64,000 bases of DNA. Origin: Exiguobacterium sp. s146 (GTDB lineage: Bacteria > Bacillota > Bacilli > Exiguobacteriales > Exiguobacteriaceae). The DNA lies in assembly GCF_018618415.1 (NCBI RefSeq), contig NZ_JACSMA010000001.1, positions 310,001 through 374,000 on the forward strand. Direction: 5' to 3'. Below, one piece after another: positions 1-9,061 of this stretch. The notes beneath the pieces are model-generated. The model was not told where the DNA came from and did not search any database. It was given only the letters and a program-made list of their open reading frames with translations. Both the position numbers and the translations under genes were made by a program. Each line of letters opens with the position of its first letter. Within the stretch, counting starts at the first letter, position 1.

Positions 1-105
1 GTCACCTTTTCCGGGGAACTGTTCGTCACACGCCGCCTTAACGGAATGGACGTCGAACAAGGTCCCGTATACATCGAACACGAATGCTTTAATCGTCGGT
101 TTCAT
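1..105 (-). CDS. Haloacid dehalogenase type II-like hydrolase, N-terminal part only
   Basis: The gene runs off the left edge; only the first 35 codons are visible. The peptide begins [18 protein letters not shown], which carries the HAD motif I with the D-x-Y-G-T form typical of L-2-haloacid dehalogenases rather than the more common DxDGT of sugar phosphatases. The ATG lies 6-7 bases after an AAGGAGGGA ribosome site (112-119). It is divergent from the PaiB-like gene. Family assignment rests on this motif alone, so substrate cannot be stated. Confidence 0.75.
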   Translation of the reverse strand, partial: MKPTIKAFVFDVYGTLFDVHSVKAACDEQFPGKGD

Positions 106-212
106 AGAGATCCCTCCTTGGTTGAATCGCGTCATCTACTCTTTACCCTAGTTGGCATGAATTATACAGGAGGGCCAGTCAGTTGATGAACGAACCAGAC
201 AGGAGGAATACG

Positions 213-809
213 ATGTACGTCCCAAAACTTTACGCCGTGAACGATCCGAAAGAAGTGCACGATTTCTTGAAGGCGCATCCGTTCGGCACCATCGTCACGT
301 ATGATGGGCAAAAACCGATCGCGACGCACGTGCCACTCCGTTTCCATAAGGAAGAGGGCCGCGTCTGGTTCACGACCCACATCGCCAAAAACAATCCACA
401 ATGGCAAACGATTGAAGACCAGACCGTGCTCCTGATCGTCCAAGGTCCGGACGCCTACGTCTCGGCATCGTGGTACGGCCATGAGGACGTGTCGACGTGG
501 AACTATCAGGCCGTCCATGCATACGGACAGGCGACTATCCTGAATGCGGAACAACTCGAGGAAGACTTGGCCGGACTGCTTCAAGACCATGAAGGGGACC
601 GAGAGCACGCTGTCGTCTGGGAGGAACTGTCCGAACCGGTGCAGCGGCAGAAATATGGCGTCGTCGGGTTCCGCATCGACATTTCGGAGGTGCAGGCGGC
701 GTTCAAGCTGAGCCAAAATCGAAACGAAACGGATTATGCACGCATCGTCTCCGAACTCAAACAGGCGGGGTGTCCGATGGCAGATGTGATGCGAGCACAT
801 AAAAAATAA
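213..809 (+). CDS. PaiB-like FMN-binding negative transcriptional regulator / flavin-binding split barrel
   Basis: 198 residues starting MYVPKLYAVNDPKEVHDFL, followed by a segment reading GTIVTYDGQKPIATHVPL, typical of the PaiB family of split-barrel flavin-binding proteins. In Bacillus subtilis PaiB is linked to control of sporulation and degradative enzymes; here the biochemical role is inferred from family only. An upstream in-frame TTG exists, but the AGGAGG at 201-206 sits 6 bases before the chosen ATG. The gene is monocistronic, with a terminator directly downstream facing the convergent DUF624 gene. Confidence 0.85.
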   Translation: MYVPKLYAVNDPKEVHDFLKAHPFGTIVTYDGQKPIATHVPLRFHKEEGRVWFTTHIAKNNPQWQTIEDQTVLLIVQGPDAYVSASWYGHEDVSTWNYQAVHAYGQATILNAEQLEEDLAGLLQDHEGDREHAVVWEELSEPVQRQKYGVVGFRIDISEVQAAFKLSQNRNETDYARIVSELKQAGCPMADVMRAHKK

Positions 810-810
810 C

Positions 811-857
811 CCTTCCCTCGTCTGCGTGACTTAATCGCAGATGGAGGAAGGGTTTGT
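811..857 (+). terminator. Intrinsic terminator after the paiB-like gene
   Basis: Inverted CCCTTCC...GGAAGGG arms, with inner pairing around TCTGCG/CGCAGA, are followed by TTTGTTT. It lies between convergent genes. Confidence 0.8.
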
Positions 858-858
858 T

Positions 859-1479
859 TCATGAAGACTTGATGTCGACATGACGGTTCATGATGGCGCG
901 GTCTAACTGGTGGAGGTACAGTTTCGTCATTAAAAACACGATGAACGAAAAGCCGAACAACAAATAGAGCGGAGAGCGATACGCGAGCATACCAAGCGCT
1001 GTGAATAACAAGAGCGCGAGCACGACAATATAGCCATATCGCATGATGCTGAATAACGCCAACTTCAAGGCATCCATCGTCTTCATCTCGTAGTGCGTCA
1101 AAATCGGAAACAGGAATAACGATAGGGAGGTGAAGACAAATCCGATCACGAACAGACCGGTGAAGAGAATCGTTTGCCCGGTATCGATTTGACGAATGAG
1201 CAAAAAGTCGATCAATAAGACGAATACAAACAAGGTCCAGGCTACACCTAGCTTATAATGACGGCGCACTCCTTCATTAAAGAAGCGGAAGTAGGCGCGG
1301 AACACGCTGTAATCTTGGTTGACCGACCATTGCCGTGTGACGGCATGTAAAGCGTACAAGGCCGGGAACAACGTGATGACAGGCAGAATGCTCAGTAAGA
1401 AGACCACGTTCAGTTGCACCAGGCTGGTGACAAATTCGAGCGCTTGGAATAGCTTGTTGTGTTCATGTTTTAAATTCAT
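859..1479 (-). CDS. YesL/DUF624 family integral membrane protein
   Basis: 206 residues with about five hydrophobic segments (near residues 20-42, 75-90, 100-125, 145-165, 168-190). The N-terminal pattern, a soluble start followed by a segment like VFLLSILPVITLFPAL, matches the DUF624/YesL family, which is usually found beside carbohydrate ABC transporters and polysaccharide lyases. That context holds here, next to araR and the arabinan importer. The start was placed at the internal ATG because GGAGGT precedes it by about 5 bases; the longer reading frame would begin inside that ribosome site. The biochemical role of the family is unknown. Confidence 0.8.
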   Translation of the reverse strand: MNLKHEHNKLFQALEFVTSLVQLNVVFLLSILPVITLFPALYALHAVTRQWSVNQDYSVFRAYFRFFNEGVRRHYKLGVAWTLFVFVLLIDFLLIRQIDTGQTILFTGLFVIGFVFTSLSLFLFPILTHYEMKTMDALKLALFSIMRYGYIVVLALLLFTALGMLAYRSPLYLLFGFSFIVFLMTKLYLHQLDRAIMNRHVDIKSS

Positions 1480-1506
1480 GAGGACCTCCAAGAAGTTAGC
1501 AGAGAA

Positions 1507-2631
1507 TCAGCCTAATTTAGATTCGAGACGATTATAGGGTGCGGTCGAGTTACGAACGATCAATTCAGGTTCATACGTATGTGACGGTGGCGTATCCTTT
1601 TTCTCGACAGCCGCGATAATCCACTCGGCTGCGGCACGGCCTAATTCTTGCTTCGGGTGGATGATTGAAGTCAGTTTCACCTCTGTCGCGACGGCAAGCA
1701 CCGAGTCGTCATATCCGACGAGTGAGACGTCTTGCGGGACAGAGAGGCGCAGATTTCTCAACTGGTCCAACACGTTAAGGGCGAGTTGGTCGTTATAACA
1801 GACGATAGCACTCGGCCGTTCGTCCGCGTTCTCGAACACTTGATGAATCACGTCATAAAAAGAAGGCACAAGTTCTTCTGTCGTATACGTTATAATTAAT
1901 TCTGGCTCTAGGGGGAGATTGTATTCTCGGAACGCACGTATAAAGCCGCGCATCCGATGGACCCCTTGAAGATCATCTGTTTTGAAGAGTCCCATGATGC
2001 GCTCATGGCCAAGTTTGATGAGATGTTCGGCAGCCAAGAACCCACCTTTCTCGTCATCCATAATCAGATAAGGAGGCGTTAATTGCGAATAGTATTGGTT
2101 AATCATCAAATACGGCGTATGCTGTTGTTCGAGTTCTAAATAATATTTGATGTTCGGATTGTAGCTACTGCTCTTCGTCGGCTCGACGATCAACCCATCA
2201 ATTTGACGATCTAACATCATCTCGAGGCATTGCCGTTCTTTCTCGACGTTGTTATCCGTACAAGATAAGGTCAATGTGTATCCTTTCGAAGCCAAGTGAG
2301 ATTCAATCCCCCGAATGATAGACGGAAAGATATAATCAGACATGTAGGTCGTGATGACACCGATATTTTTACCGTTGCCTAAACGTTCAATCGTTTGGGG
2401 AGTCGAGGTCGGAAGGACCGGGGAGCAATACGTGCCCGAGCCTTGTTCACGGTAAAGATAGCCTTCGTTCACTAGTTCTCCTACAGCTTGTCGAATCGTA
2501 TGACGGCTCACTCCAAATGATTGGACCAATTCATTTTCAGAAGGAATTTTTTCACCTGGCCTTACCGTTCCATCTTTTATCCAGTCAAGAATATGATCTT
2601 TAACCATATTGTACTTTGTGCGTTGTGCCAT
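1507..2631 (-). CDS. araR: AraR, arabinose-responsive repressor (GntR-type DNA-binding, LacI-type ligand domain)
   Basis: 374 residues. Residues about 1-70 form a GntR winged helix (SENELVQSFGVSRHTIRQAV), followed by a periplasmic-binding-protein-like effector domain (IGVITTYMSDYIFPSIIRGIE ... NDQLALNVLDQL ... VGYDDS). This chimeric architecture is diagnostic of AraR, which represses arabinose and arabinan genes and is released by L-arabinose. It is divergent from araN across a regulatory region rich in GTAC-centred operators, one of which (2668-2685) lies just upstream of its own start, so autoregulation is likely. A longer TTG-initiated form starting at 2667 cannot be excluded; the ATG at 2631 is preferred by homology to the family N terminus. 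Confidence 0.93.
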   Translation of the reverse strand: MAQRTKYNMVKDHILDWIKDGTVRPGEKIPSENELVQSFGVSRHTIRQAVGELVNEGYLYREQGSGTYCSPVLPTSTPQTIERLGNGKNIGVITTYMSDYIFPSIIRGIESHLASKGYTLTLSCTDNNVEKERQCLEMMLDRQIDGLIVEPTKSSSYNPNIKYYLELEQQHTPYLMINQYYSQLTPPYLIMDDEKGGFLAAEHLIKLGHERIMGLFKTDDLQGVHRMRGFIRAFREYNLPLEPELIITYTTEELVPSFYDVIHQVFENADERPSAIVCYNDQLALNVLDQLRNLRLSVPQDVSLVGYDDSVLAVATEVKLTSIIHPKQELGRAAAEWIIAAVEKKDTPPSHTYEPELIVRNSTAPYNRLESKLG

Positions 2632-2667
2632 CTGGCGTCCCTGCTTTCTCTCGTGTACGTTGAACAA

Positions 2668-2685
2668 CTCATCCGTACAAGATAT
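2668..2685. promoter_or_regulatory. AraR-like operator in front of araR
   Basis: Contains ATCCGTACAAGAT. The same TTGTACGGAT core, on the opposite strand, recurs at 2763-2777 and 9111-9124. Its position close to the araR start suggests autorepression. Operator identity is inferred from recurrence and from the GTAC-centred AraR sites known in B. subtilis. Confidence 0.55.
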
Positions 2686-2762
2686 GATCTTACATACATA
2701 TTAACAAACAAATGTCCTGTTTACTATGAATAAGCAAAAATAGCATCTGAATTTTCTATGAA

Positions 2763-2777
2763 TATGTACGGATGAAA
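2763..2777. promoter_or_regulatory. AraR-like operator upstream of the araN promoter
   Basis: TATGTACGGATGAAA, sharing GTACGGATGAAA with the site at 9111-9124. It sits about 25 bases upstream of the -35 box of the araN promoter. Confidence 0.55.
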
Positions 2778-2800
2778 TACAAAAATATACAAAAATCAAA

Positions 2801-2829
2801 TTGACATGTCCGAACGTGTGTAATAGACT
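2801..2829 (+). promoter_or_regulatory. Sigma-A type promoter for the arabinan importer operon
   Basis: TTGACA at 2801-2806, 17-base spacer, TAGACT at 2824-2829. A perfect -35 with a weaker -10; a cre site begins 11 bases downstream. Confidence 0.6.
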
Positions 2830-2839
2830 CAAATTGTAC

Positions 2840-2853
2840 AGAAAACGCTTTCA
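2840..2853 (-). promoter_or_regulatory. cre site (CcpA catabolite repression) of the arabinan operon
   Basis: On the minus strand the site reads TGAAAGCGTTTTCT, a full match to the degenerate consensus TGWAARCGYTWNCW. It overlaps the expected transcription start of the araN promoter, so glucose repression of arabinan uptake is likely. Confidence 0.8.
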
Positions 2854-2937
2854 TTACTAATTACATTGGTTTCTTAGCTAGTGCATGTATAGTGTCGTGT
2901 GGGCTTCATTATACAGTTTGCTTTTTTATTTAACTCA

Positions 2938-2953
2938 ACATGTACGTACATCT
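2938..2953. promoter_or_regulatory. Palindromic AraR-like operator in the araN leader
   Basis: ACATGTACGTACATCT contains the perfect palindrome ATGTACGTACAT (2940-2951). Placed downstream of the promoter and about 45 bases before the araN start; with the 2763 site it could support looping, as known for paired AraR operators in B. subtilis. Confidence 0.65.
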
Positions 2954-2998
2954 TTATCATGCTTTGCACATGAATATAAACTGATGGAGGAATTCACA

Positions 2999-4348
2999 AT
3001 GAATCGTAAATCGAAAAAAATGTTTGCGTTAACGATGTCAGCACTGATGACAACTTCTTTAGCCCTCGCCGGCTGTTCGGGAGACGAGGCGGGCGCTGAC
3101 GGAAAAGTTGAACTGACGTTTATGTTCCGTGGAAATCCAGAAGAGTTAAAGGCCTATCAAGCGACGGTGAAACGTTTTGAAGAAGCCAATAAAGATGTGA
3201 AGGTAACGATGGTTCAGACGGCGCCGGATCAGTACGATACAAAACTCAAATCGGCCATCGCAGGTCGTAAAATCCCAGACGTCTTCTTCTATAATCCTGC
3301 CCAAGTGAAAGCATACGTAAACTCGGGTGTGCTACTCGATATAACAGAGGCGGTCGAAACTTCAGAAGACGTCAAGTTGGACGACATTTGGGAGAAGGGT
3401 GTCGACAAGTATCGTTTCGATGGGAAGACGCTTGGAGAAGGCGCGATTTACGGACTACCGAAAGACTTAGGTCCGTTCGCACTCGGTTACAACAAGACGA
3501 TGTTCGAAGATGCGGGCGTTCCGCTTCCGGATAAAGATAAGCCATATACATGGGATGAATTTGTAGACGTGGCCAAACAGTTGACGAAAGACACAAACGG
3601 TGACGGGAAGATGGATCAGTACGGTACGGGCTTTAACGTAAACTGGGCCCTTCAGCCTTTCGTTTGGAGTAATGGAGCGGACTGGATCAACGAAGACGGC
3701 ACGAAAGTGACGATTGATGATCCGAAATTCATCGAAGCGTTACAGTTCTTCGTCGATCAACAGTTGAAACATGGGATCACACCGTCAATCGGGGAAACAC
3801 AGACGCTCGACACGTACCAACGTTGGTTGAAAGGACAACTTGCCTTCTTCCCGGTCGGTCCTTGGGATATGGCAGCATTTAAAGAACAGCTGAAATTCGA
3901 ATATGACTTACTCCCGTGGCCAGCCGGTTCGACCGGTAAAGCGTCAGGATGGGTCGGTTCGCTTGGAATCGGCGTCGGTTCGACGACGAAACATAAAGAG
4001 GAAGCAGCGGAGTTGGCGATGTACCTATCAGCGGATCAAGAAGGACAACAAGCGCTCGTAGACGCACAAGTTCAATTGCCGAACAGTATGGAAATCGCGG
4101 ACAACTGGGCAGCGGACACTTCAATCAAACCAGACAACAAACAAGAGTTCCTTGATTTAATCAATGATTATGGCCGCGGCTTCCCGGCTGAGAAAACATA
4201 CACGGCAGAATGGTACGATGAGTTCTTCAAAAACATCCAGCCTGTCCTCGACGGTAAAACATCGGTCGAAGACTATGTGAAGACGGCGCAACCGAAGATG
4301 CAGAAATTGCTCGATGCGGCGATCGAACAAGAGAAACAGGCGAACTGA
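2999..4348 (+). CDS. araN: AraN-type arabino-oligosaccharide-binding lipoprotein
   Basis: 449 residues. A lysine-rich N terminus and hydrophobic stretch end in the lipobox L-A-G-C with Cys26 as the lipidated residue. The rest is an extracellular solute-binding protein of the family-1 type ([19 protein letters not shown], later [12 protein letters not shown]). It delivers sugars to the two permeases encoded next. Start chosen at the ATG after TGGAGG (about 2985-2990); an in-frame upstream TTG-like extension would destroy the lipoprotein signal. Gene order binding protein-permease-permease, directly under AraR-like operators, matches araNPQ, which imports arabinose oligomers. Confidence 0.85.
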   Translation: MNRKSKKMFALTMSALMTTSLALAGCSGDEAGADGKVELTFMFRGNPEELKAYQATVKRFEEANKDVKVTMVQTAPDQYDTKLKSAIAGRKIPDVFFYNPAQVKAYVNSGVLLDITEAVETSEDVKLDDIWEKGVDKYRFDGKTLGEGAIYGLPKDLGPFALGYNKTMFEDAGVPLPDKDKPYTWDEFVDVAKQLTKDTNGDGKMDQYGTGFNVNWALQPFVWSNGADWINEDGTKVTIDDPKFIEALQFFVDQQLKHGITPSIGETQTLDTYQRWLKGQLAFFPVGPWDMAAFKEQLKFEYDLLPWPAGSTGKASGWVGSLGIGVGSTTKHKEEAAELAMYLSADQEGQQALVDAQVQLPNSMEIADNWAADTSIKPDNKQEFLDLINDYGRGFPAEKTYTAEWYDEFFKNIQPVLDGKTSVEDYVKTAQPKMQKLLDAAIEQEKQAN

Positions 4349-4417
4349 TCAGAGAGTCGAAACGGGGGTGGCGAAGTTCGCCACCCGCGTCTCTGACGTT
4401 GAAAGGATGGAAGAACA

Positions 4418-5314
4418 ATGAAAACAAAATCGATTTCCAAGTTATATCGAACTGAACAACGGTATGCCTACTTGTTCGTTGCGGCACCGGTCATTGGGTT
4501 CTTCCTCTTCGCGTTCGTACCGTTGATGTATTCCGTTTACGGCGCCTTCACGAATTGGAACGGTCTCGGCCAAATGAAATTTATCGGGTTTGAAAATTTC
4601 GTTAACTTGTTCCAAGATGAATATTTTTATAAATCGATGTACAACACAATCTTTATGATGATTGGAATCCCAATCGGCATCGTCCTCGCCCTTCTGCTTG
4701 CTCTCGCGTTGAATCGAAAGATTTTCGGGACGGACACATTCCGCGTAATTTACTATATTCCCGTCATCTCGTCGATTGCTGCCGTCTCCATCTTATGGCA
4801 ATGGGCATACAACGGGGACTATGGATTGGTCAACCAATTCTTGGCGTTGATCGGCATCGACGGGCCGAACTGGCTCCAAAACACCGAAACCGTCAAACCC
4901 GCGCTCATTCTCATGGCGATTTGGAAAGGCCTCGGTTACACGATGCTTCTTTACTTGGCGGCGCTTCAAAGTGTCCCGAAATCATTTTATGAGGCAGCGA
5001 AACTCGATGGGGCCAACGCGTGGCAAAGCTTTTGGCACATCACGCTCCCGATGGTCAAACCGGTCACGTTCTTTATCATCGTGACGAACATCATCGGTGG
5101 GGCACAGATTTTCACGGAAATTAACGTCATGACACCAACCGGAGGTCCAGAGTACTCGTCTGCCTCTGCGGTCTTCTACATTTGGCAAAAATCGTTCGGG
5201 AACTTCCAACTCGGTTACGCTTCGGCGATGGCGCTCGTCCTCGGGCTCTTCATTTTCATCGTCACGTTGCTCCAATTCCGGATGAATGAAAAATCATCGT
5301 TCGATCTTGATTGA
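4418..5314 (+). CDS. araP: AraP-type ABC transporter permease
   Basis: 298 residues with six predicted membrane helices, beginning with a helix around residues 20-42 (FVAAPVIGFFLFAFVPLM). The cytoplasmic ATPase-docking loop is visible as EAAKLDGANAWQSFWHITLP near residue 190, the MalF/UgpA class signature. It forms the membrane channel with the next gene. Neither gene is accompanied by an ATPase; in B. subtilis AraNPQ shares the general ATPase MsmX, and the same is inferred here. Ribosome site GAAAGGATGG precedes the ATG. Confidence 0.85.
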   Translation: MKTKSISKLYRTEQRYAYLFVAAPVIGFFLFAFVPLMYSVYGAFTNWNGLGQMKFIGFENFVNLFQDEYFYKSMYNTIFMMIGIPIGIVLALLLALALNRKIFGTDTFRVIYYIPVISSIAAVSILWQWAYNGDYGLVNQFLALIGIDGPNWLQNTETVKPALILMAIWKGLGYTMLLYLAALQSVPKSFYEAAKLDGANAWQSFWHITLPMVKPVTFFIIVTNIIGGAQIFTEINVMTPTGGPEYSSASAVFYIWQKSFGNFQLGYASAMALVLGLFIFIVTLLQFRMNEKSSFDLD

Positions 5315-5344
5315 GCGATTCGCGTATAGGAAAGGAGAATGACC

Positions 5345-6229
5345 ATGCAATTAGCTCTCTCGCGAAAAAAAGAGAAAGTGGAGACGATGTCGGTGAAGAA
5401 GAAGGACCGGATCACGGATTTCTTCATCTTTATCTTCCTGTCTATCGGAGCGGTCGTCATGATTGCGCCGTTGCTCTGGATGGTGTCGACGTCGTTAAAA
5501 TCAAAAGAGGATGTGTTCGCGCTCCCGCCAGTGTGGATTCCGACAGATATTTCGTTTAGCAAGTACACGGAAATTTGGAGTATGGGTCCGCTGTTGTCCG
5601 GGATATCGAACAGTTTGATCGTCGCATTATCCGTCACAATCGTCGGGACGTTCACGTCGAGCTTGGCTGCGTTCGCCTTTGCGAAGTTGAACTTCAGAGG
5701 AAAGAATAAAATATTCCTCCTTTTGTTCGCTTCCGTCATGATCCCGTACCCGGTACTCATGATTCCCCAGTTCATGATGTTCTCGAGCATCGGCTGGGTG
5801 GATACGTTGTTACCATTGATTGTACCGGGACTGTTCGGGAATATTTTCATGATTTTCTTCTTGCGTCAATTTTTGAACAGCATTCCGAACTCGATTATCG
5901 AAGCGGCCAAGATTGATGGCTGCTCGTACTTCCAAATCTTCTATAAGATTATCTTCCCATTGATCAAGCCGGCCGTGGCCGCGCAATTGATTCTTTGGTT
6001 CATGGCAATCTGGAACGACTACCTCGGGCCGATTCTGTATTTGAATTCGCCGGAGAAACAGACGCTTCAACTTGTCATCGCGAACTTTAACGCATCGTAT
6101 GCAATTCAAAGTGATTATCCGTTAATCATGGCTGCGTCCGTCGTGGCGTTACTCCCGATGTTAATCGTCTTCATGATCTTCCAAAAACAGATCATCGAGT
6201 CGATTGCGATTTCTGGTGTGAAGGGCTGA
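5345..6229 (+). CDS. araQ: AraQ-type ABC transporter permease
   Basis: 294 residues of the MalG class with six helices. The EAA loop reads EAAKIDGCSYFQIFYKIIFP in the second half. The ATG at 5345 was preferred to the ATG at 5339 because AAAGGAG (5331-5337) is only one base from the first and seven from the second. It pairs with AraP for uptake of arabinose oligomers. The operon's importer part ends with a strong terminator at 6243-6277, which probably lowers expression of the following hydrolase genes relative to the importer. Confidence 0.85.
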   Translation: MQLALSRKKEKVETMSVKKKDRITDFFIFIFLSIGAVVMIAPLLWMVSTSLKSKEDVFALPPVWIPTDISFSKYTEIWSMGPLLSGISNSLIVALSVTIVGTFTSSLAAFAFAKLNFRGKNKIFLLLFASVMIPYPVLMIPQFMMFSSIGWVDTLLPLIVPGLFGNIFMIFFLRQFLNSIPNSIIEAAKIDGCSYFQIFYKIIFPLIKPAVAAQLILWFMAIWNDYLGPILYLNSPEKQTLQLVIANFNASYAIQSDYPLIMAASVVALLPMLIVFMIFQKQIIESIAISGVKG

Positions 6230-6242
6230 GGTGTGACAGGAC

Positions 6243-6277
6243 AAAGGCACCCGTCTTTTTAAGGCGGGTGCCTTTTT
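6243..6277 (+). terminator. Intrinsic terminator between araQ and the GH43 genes
   Basis: AAAGGCACCCG (6243-6253) pairs with CGGGTGCCTTT (6265-6275), followed by more T residues. The next gene starts only 20 bases later, so read-through or a separate promoter must feed it; none was obvious. Confidence 0.9.
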
Positions 6278-6297
6278 GATGGAGAAAGGAGATTAAA

Positions 6298-7586
6298 ATG
6301 AAAAAAATAATGGTCTGGATGGCGTTACTCGCCATCGTGGGAGGAGTCTTCTTCTGGCAGACGACGAGTGCGTCAATCGATGAGTTGGCACTCCCGAAAG
6401 CGCCTTTTGATCAAAAGGTGGAAGATGTGACGCCAGACGTGCTCAACAAAGAGAGCGAGTGGACGACGAACTTTACGCATGACGGGGCAATCTTTAAAGA
6501 TGGTGACACGTACTACGTTTTCTCGACGGATTACATGGTGGGTAGTCCTCCGACGCCCGGCATTCAAATTCGTAAATCGACCGATCTCGTTCACTGGGAG
6601 TTCGTCGGTCGTGTGTTCGATCAAGTGTCTGAAGAGGCGTTCGCTTGGGCCGGTGGGAACACGTTCTGGGCCCCAGCGATCACGAAAATCGGAGATCGGT
6701 TCCACTTGTACTATTCCGTATCAGGGGTCGGGAGTCGCACGTCGTACATCGGGCTAGCGACAGCATCAACGATCGAAGGGCCTTGGAAAGACGAAGGTGC
6801 CGTCGTGACGTCGAAAGATGGGGACGGGGGTGTCGCCAACGCGATTGATCCTCATGTGACACAAGATGCATCAGGCAAATGGTGGATGACATATGGGTCG
6901 TACTTTGGGGGAATCTTTTTGACGGAGATTGATCCAGGAACCGGGAAGCGAGTGGACGAATCGTCAGAAGGAACGCTACTCGCCAAACGGAAAGACATGT
7001 CGATGGGAATCGAAGGACCGGAAATCTTATATAACGAGGAGATGGGTTATTACTATTTGATGGTGTCATATGGGTGGTTAGAAGATACGTACAATGTCCG
7101 TATCGTTTCGAAGGAGATGACGGATACGTCGGGACCGGGCATTCGGCATTTTTACAAGACGGGACTGACACGTTCGTGTTGCATCAGGCGCGACCGAGTG
7201 AAGACATCTACTGGTCACAGCTGCACGTTCGAAAAGTGTATTGGACAAAAGACGGTTGGCCGGTCGTTTCGCCCGAGCGCTATGCAGGCGAAGGAGACGT
7301 TGAGGTCGACGACGCCCATCTGGTCGGGGACTGGGAGGTCATCACGTTCCCTCGGTTCGACGATGGGAAGCAAGAATCGAGCGCGTTGACGTTGGAACGA
7401 GGCGGGAAGCTCGGAAGCGGGGACGGATCTTGGCGATTGAATGGCTCGGTCCTCAAGGTTGAAGTCGGACAAGAGACGTATGAGACGCAAGTCGGAGCGG
7501 CTTGGGACTGGGAGAATTGGCAACCGACGATTATCTTCACAGGATTAAGTCAGGACGGCACAGCCATATGGGGCAAAAAACAATAG
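6298..7586 (+). pseudogene. Secreted endo-1,5-alpha-L-arabinanase (GH43), broken by an internal deletion and frameshift
   Basis: The first part (6298 to about 7110) encodes a signal peptide (MKKIMVWMALLAIVGGVFFW, then TTSA) and most of a GH43 five-bladed propeller: the catalytic base region THDGAIFKDG, the pKa-modulating Asp in NAIDPHV and the acid Glu in IEGPEIL. Near 7107-7112 the frame moves. The continuing GH43 sequence (YRFEGDDGYVGTGHSAF ... AWDWENWQP) is in another frame to 7586. Compared with the intact paralogue downstream, about 36 codons plus one base are missing at the junction between TYNVR and YRFEG. The gene therefore cannot make the full enzyme, unless the deletion is an assembly error. 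It would have been the extracellular depolymerase that supplies AraNPQ. Confidence 0.85.
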
Positions 7587-7602
7587 AAGGAGAAACGGGA
7601 AC

Positions 7603-8913
7603 ATGCAAAAGGTGAACGGTCCGAAACGAGAAGAACGTTATGTGTTAGAACGATTGTCGAATGAAACGATGTGGGGCGTACACAACGCCCATGACCCGGC
7701 CTCCATCAAGGTGGGGGATTGGTATTACGTGTTCTCGACGGACGCAGCCCACGGACATCACATCAACGGGGGGATTCAAGTGCGCCGCTCATATGACTTG
7801 ATCCATTGGGAATACGTCGGTTTAGCGTTTGAAGAACTTCCGCACGAGGCTGTGGAGTGGACGGGGGCGCCAGGGCTTTGGGCGCCGGAAGTCGTGTTCA
7901 TGGGTGGTCGCTATGTCATGTACTATGCGGCGTCACAGTTTGGGCAGACGCAGTCATATATCGGTGTCGCCAGCGCGGAAACGATAGACGGGCCTTGGAA
8001 GGATCACGGGCTCGTCGTGAAGAGCGAGGCGGGGACATTGGGGCCGAATGCGATTGATCCGAATATCACGTTCGATGCGCAAGGAGAACCGTGGCTCGTC
8101 TACGGCAGCTTCTTCGGTGGGCTGTATGTGTTCCCGGTCGATCCGGAAACGGGAAAGAAACGCTTAGGGAGTGAGGAGACGTTGATTGCGAAACGTCACC
8201 AAAGCGTTGAAGGGGCAATCGAGGGACCGTATATCGTTTATCGGGAGGCGGATCGCCATTATTACTTGTTCGTCTCGTACGACTCCTTATTCAAGGACTA
8301 TCACATCCGTGTGGCCCGCTCGACTTCGATCACCGGACCGTACGTCGATTTTGATGGGAACGTCATGACCGACCTCGAGATCGACCCACAACAAGTCGGC
8401 ATGAAAATTCTAGGAGGCTATCGGTTCGGGGTTGGGGAAGGTTGGGTTGGTCCTGGTCATAACTCCGTCTTGCAGGACGGCGACAAGGATTATCTCGTCC
8501 ATCACGTCAGAGGTGAGCAAGACCCGCACTGGCACGAACTGCATATTCGGAAAATCATCTGGACGGAATCGGGTTGGCCGCTCGTGTCTCCGCAACGATA
8601 TGCCGGGGAAGAAGAACGGCCCATCGAGATGGAAGAGCTCGTCGGGGAGTGGGAGTGGATCTACATGGACCGGACGAAACATGGCGTCCTGCCTTCGAGT
8701 AAGATTGAACTTCTAGCTGACGGGACGTTCGTGACAGAGGACGGCGAACGAGGGCGTTATGAGAAGCTGACGGATACGACCATCAAACTCTACGGTCCTG
8801 AAGGGATCACTTGGCATGTGTTACCGGGCTGGGACTGGGAGAATTGGCGAGAAACGCTCGTGTTCGCGGGATTGTCTGACCAAGGACACGTCTTTATCGG
8901 CAAACGACTGTAA
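7603..8913 (+). CDS. GH43 arabinan endo-1,5-alpha-L-arabinosidase, without signal peptide
   Basis: 436 residues. Catalytic Asp31 in HNAHDPASIK, the modulating Asp in NAIDPNI and the acid Glu in AIEGPYIVY are all present, as is the propeller segment GEGWVGPGHNSVLQDG. The last 110 residues form the beta-barrel C-terminal domain found in long GH43 arabinanases (ending WDWENWRETLVFAGLS). There is no signal peptide, so it probably acts on imported oligomers inside the cell. It follows the broken secreted copy by 16 bases, with AAGGAGAAACGG as ribosome site, and is clearly its paralogue. Confidence 0.88.
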   Translation: MQKVNGPKREERYVLERLSNETMWGVHNAHDPASIKVGDWYYVFSTDAAHGHHINGGIQVRRSYDLIHWEYVGLAFEELPHEAVEWTGAPGLWAPEVVFMGGRYVMYYAASQFGQTQSYIGVASAETIDGPWKDHGLVVKSEAGTLGPNAIDPNITFDAQGEPWLVYGSFFGGLYVFPVDPETGKKRLGSEETLIAKRHQSVEGAIEGPYIVYREADRHYYLFVSYDSLFKDYHIRVARSTSITGPYVDFDGNVMTDLEIDPQQVGMKILGGYRFGVGEGWVGPGHNSVLQDGDKDYLVHHVRGEQDPHWHELHIRKIIWTESGWPLVSPQRYAGEEERPIEMEELVGEWEWIYMDRTKHGVLPSSKIELLADGTFVTEDGERGRYEKLTDTTIKLYGPEGITWHVLPGWDWENWRETLVFAGLSDQGHVFIGKRL

Positions 8914-8928
8914 ATATCCGTACAACTT
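8912..8928. promoter_or_regulatory. AraR-like operator just after the GH43 gene
   Basis: AAATATCCGTACAACTT, overlapping the stop region of the preceding gene and sharing the CCGTACAA core with the araR site. It is one of four such sites spread over 200 bases upstream of araB. Confidence 0.5.
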
Positions 8929-9025
8929 GTCGCGTTCTCTTTAAAGATGAGTGTCACAGTTTTTTCAGAACTGACGCAAAAACATTCAAATAAAATGTTG
9001 AAAACAGTTGATTAATTTAAAATAG

Positions 9026-9061
9026 TTGATACAATCAAGGTGTAAGTTATACGTACAACTT
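9026..9061 (+). promoter_or_regulatory. Candidate araB promoter with embedded AraR-like operator
   Basis: TTGATA (9026-9031), 16-base spacer, TATACG (9048-9053). The -10 lies inside GTTATACGTACAACTT (9046-9061), a GTAC-centred inverted repeat AAGTT...AACTT. A repressor bound there would cover the -10 and start site. The promoter assignment is tentative because both hexamers are imperfect. Confidence 0.45.

Noticed and set aside
2885-2998. N-terminal extension of araN
   Set aside because: It would cover the operator ATGTACGTACAT and destroy the lipoprotein signal; TGGAGG supports the start at 2999.
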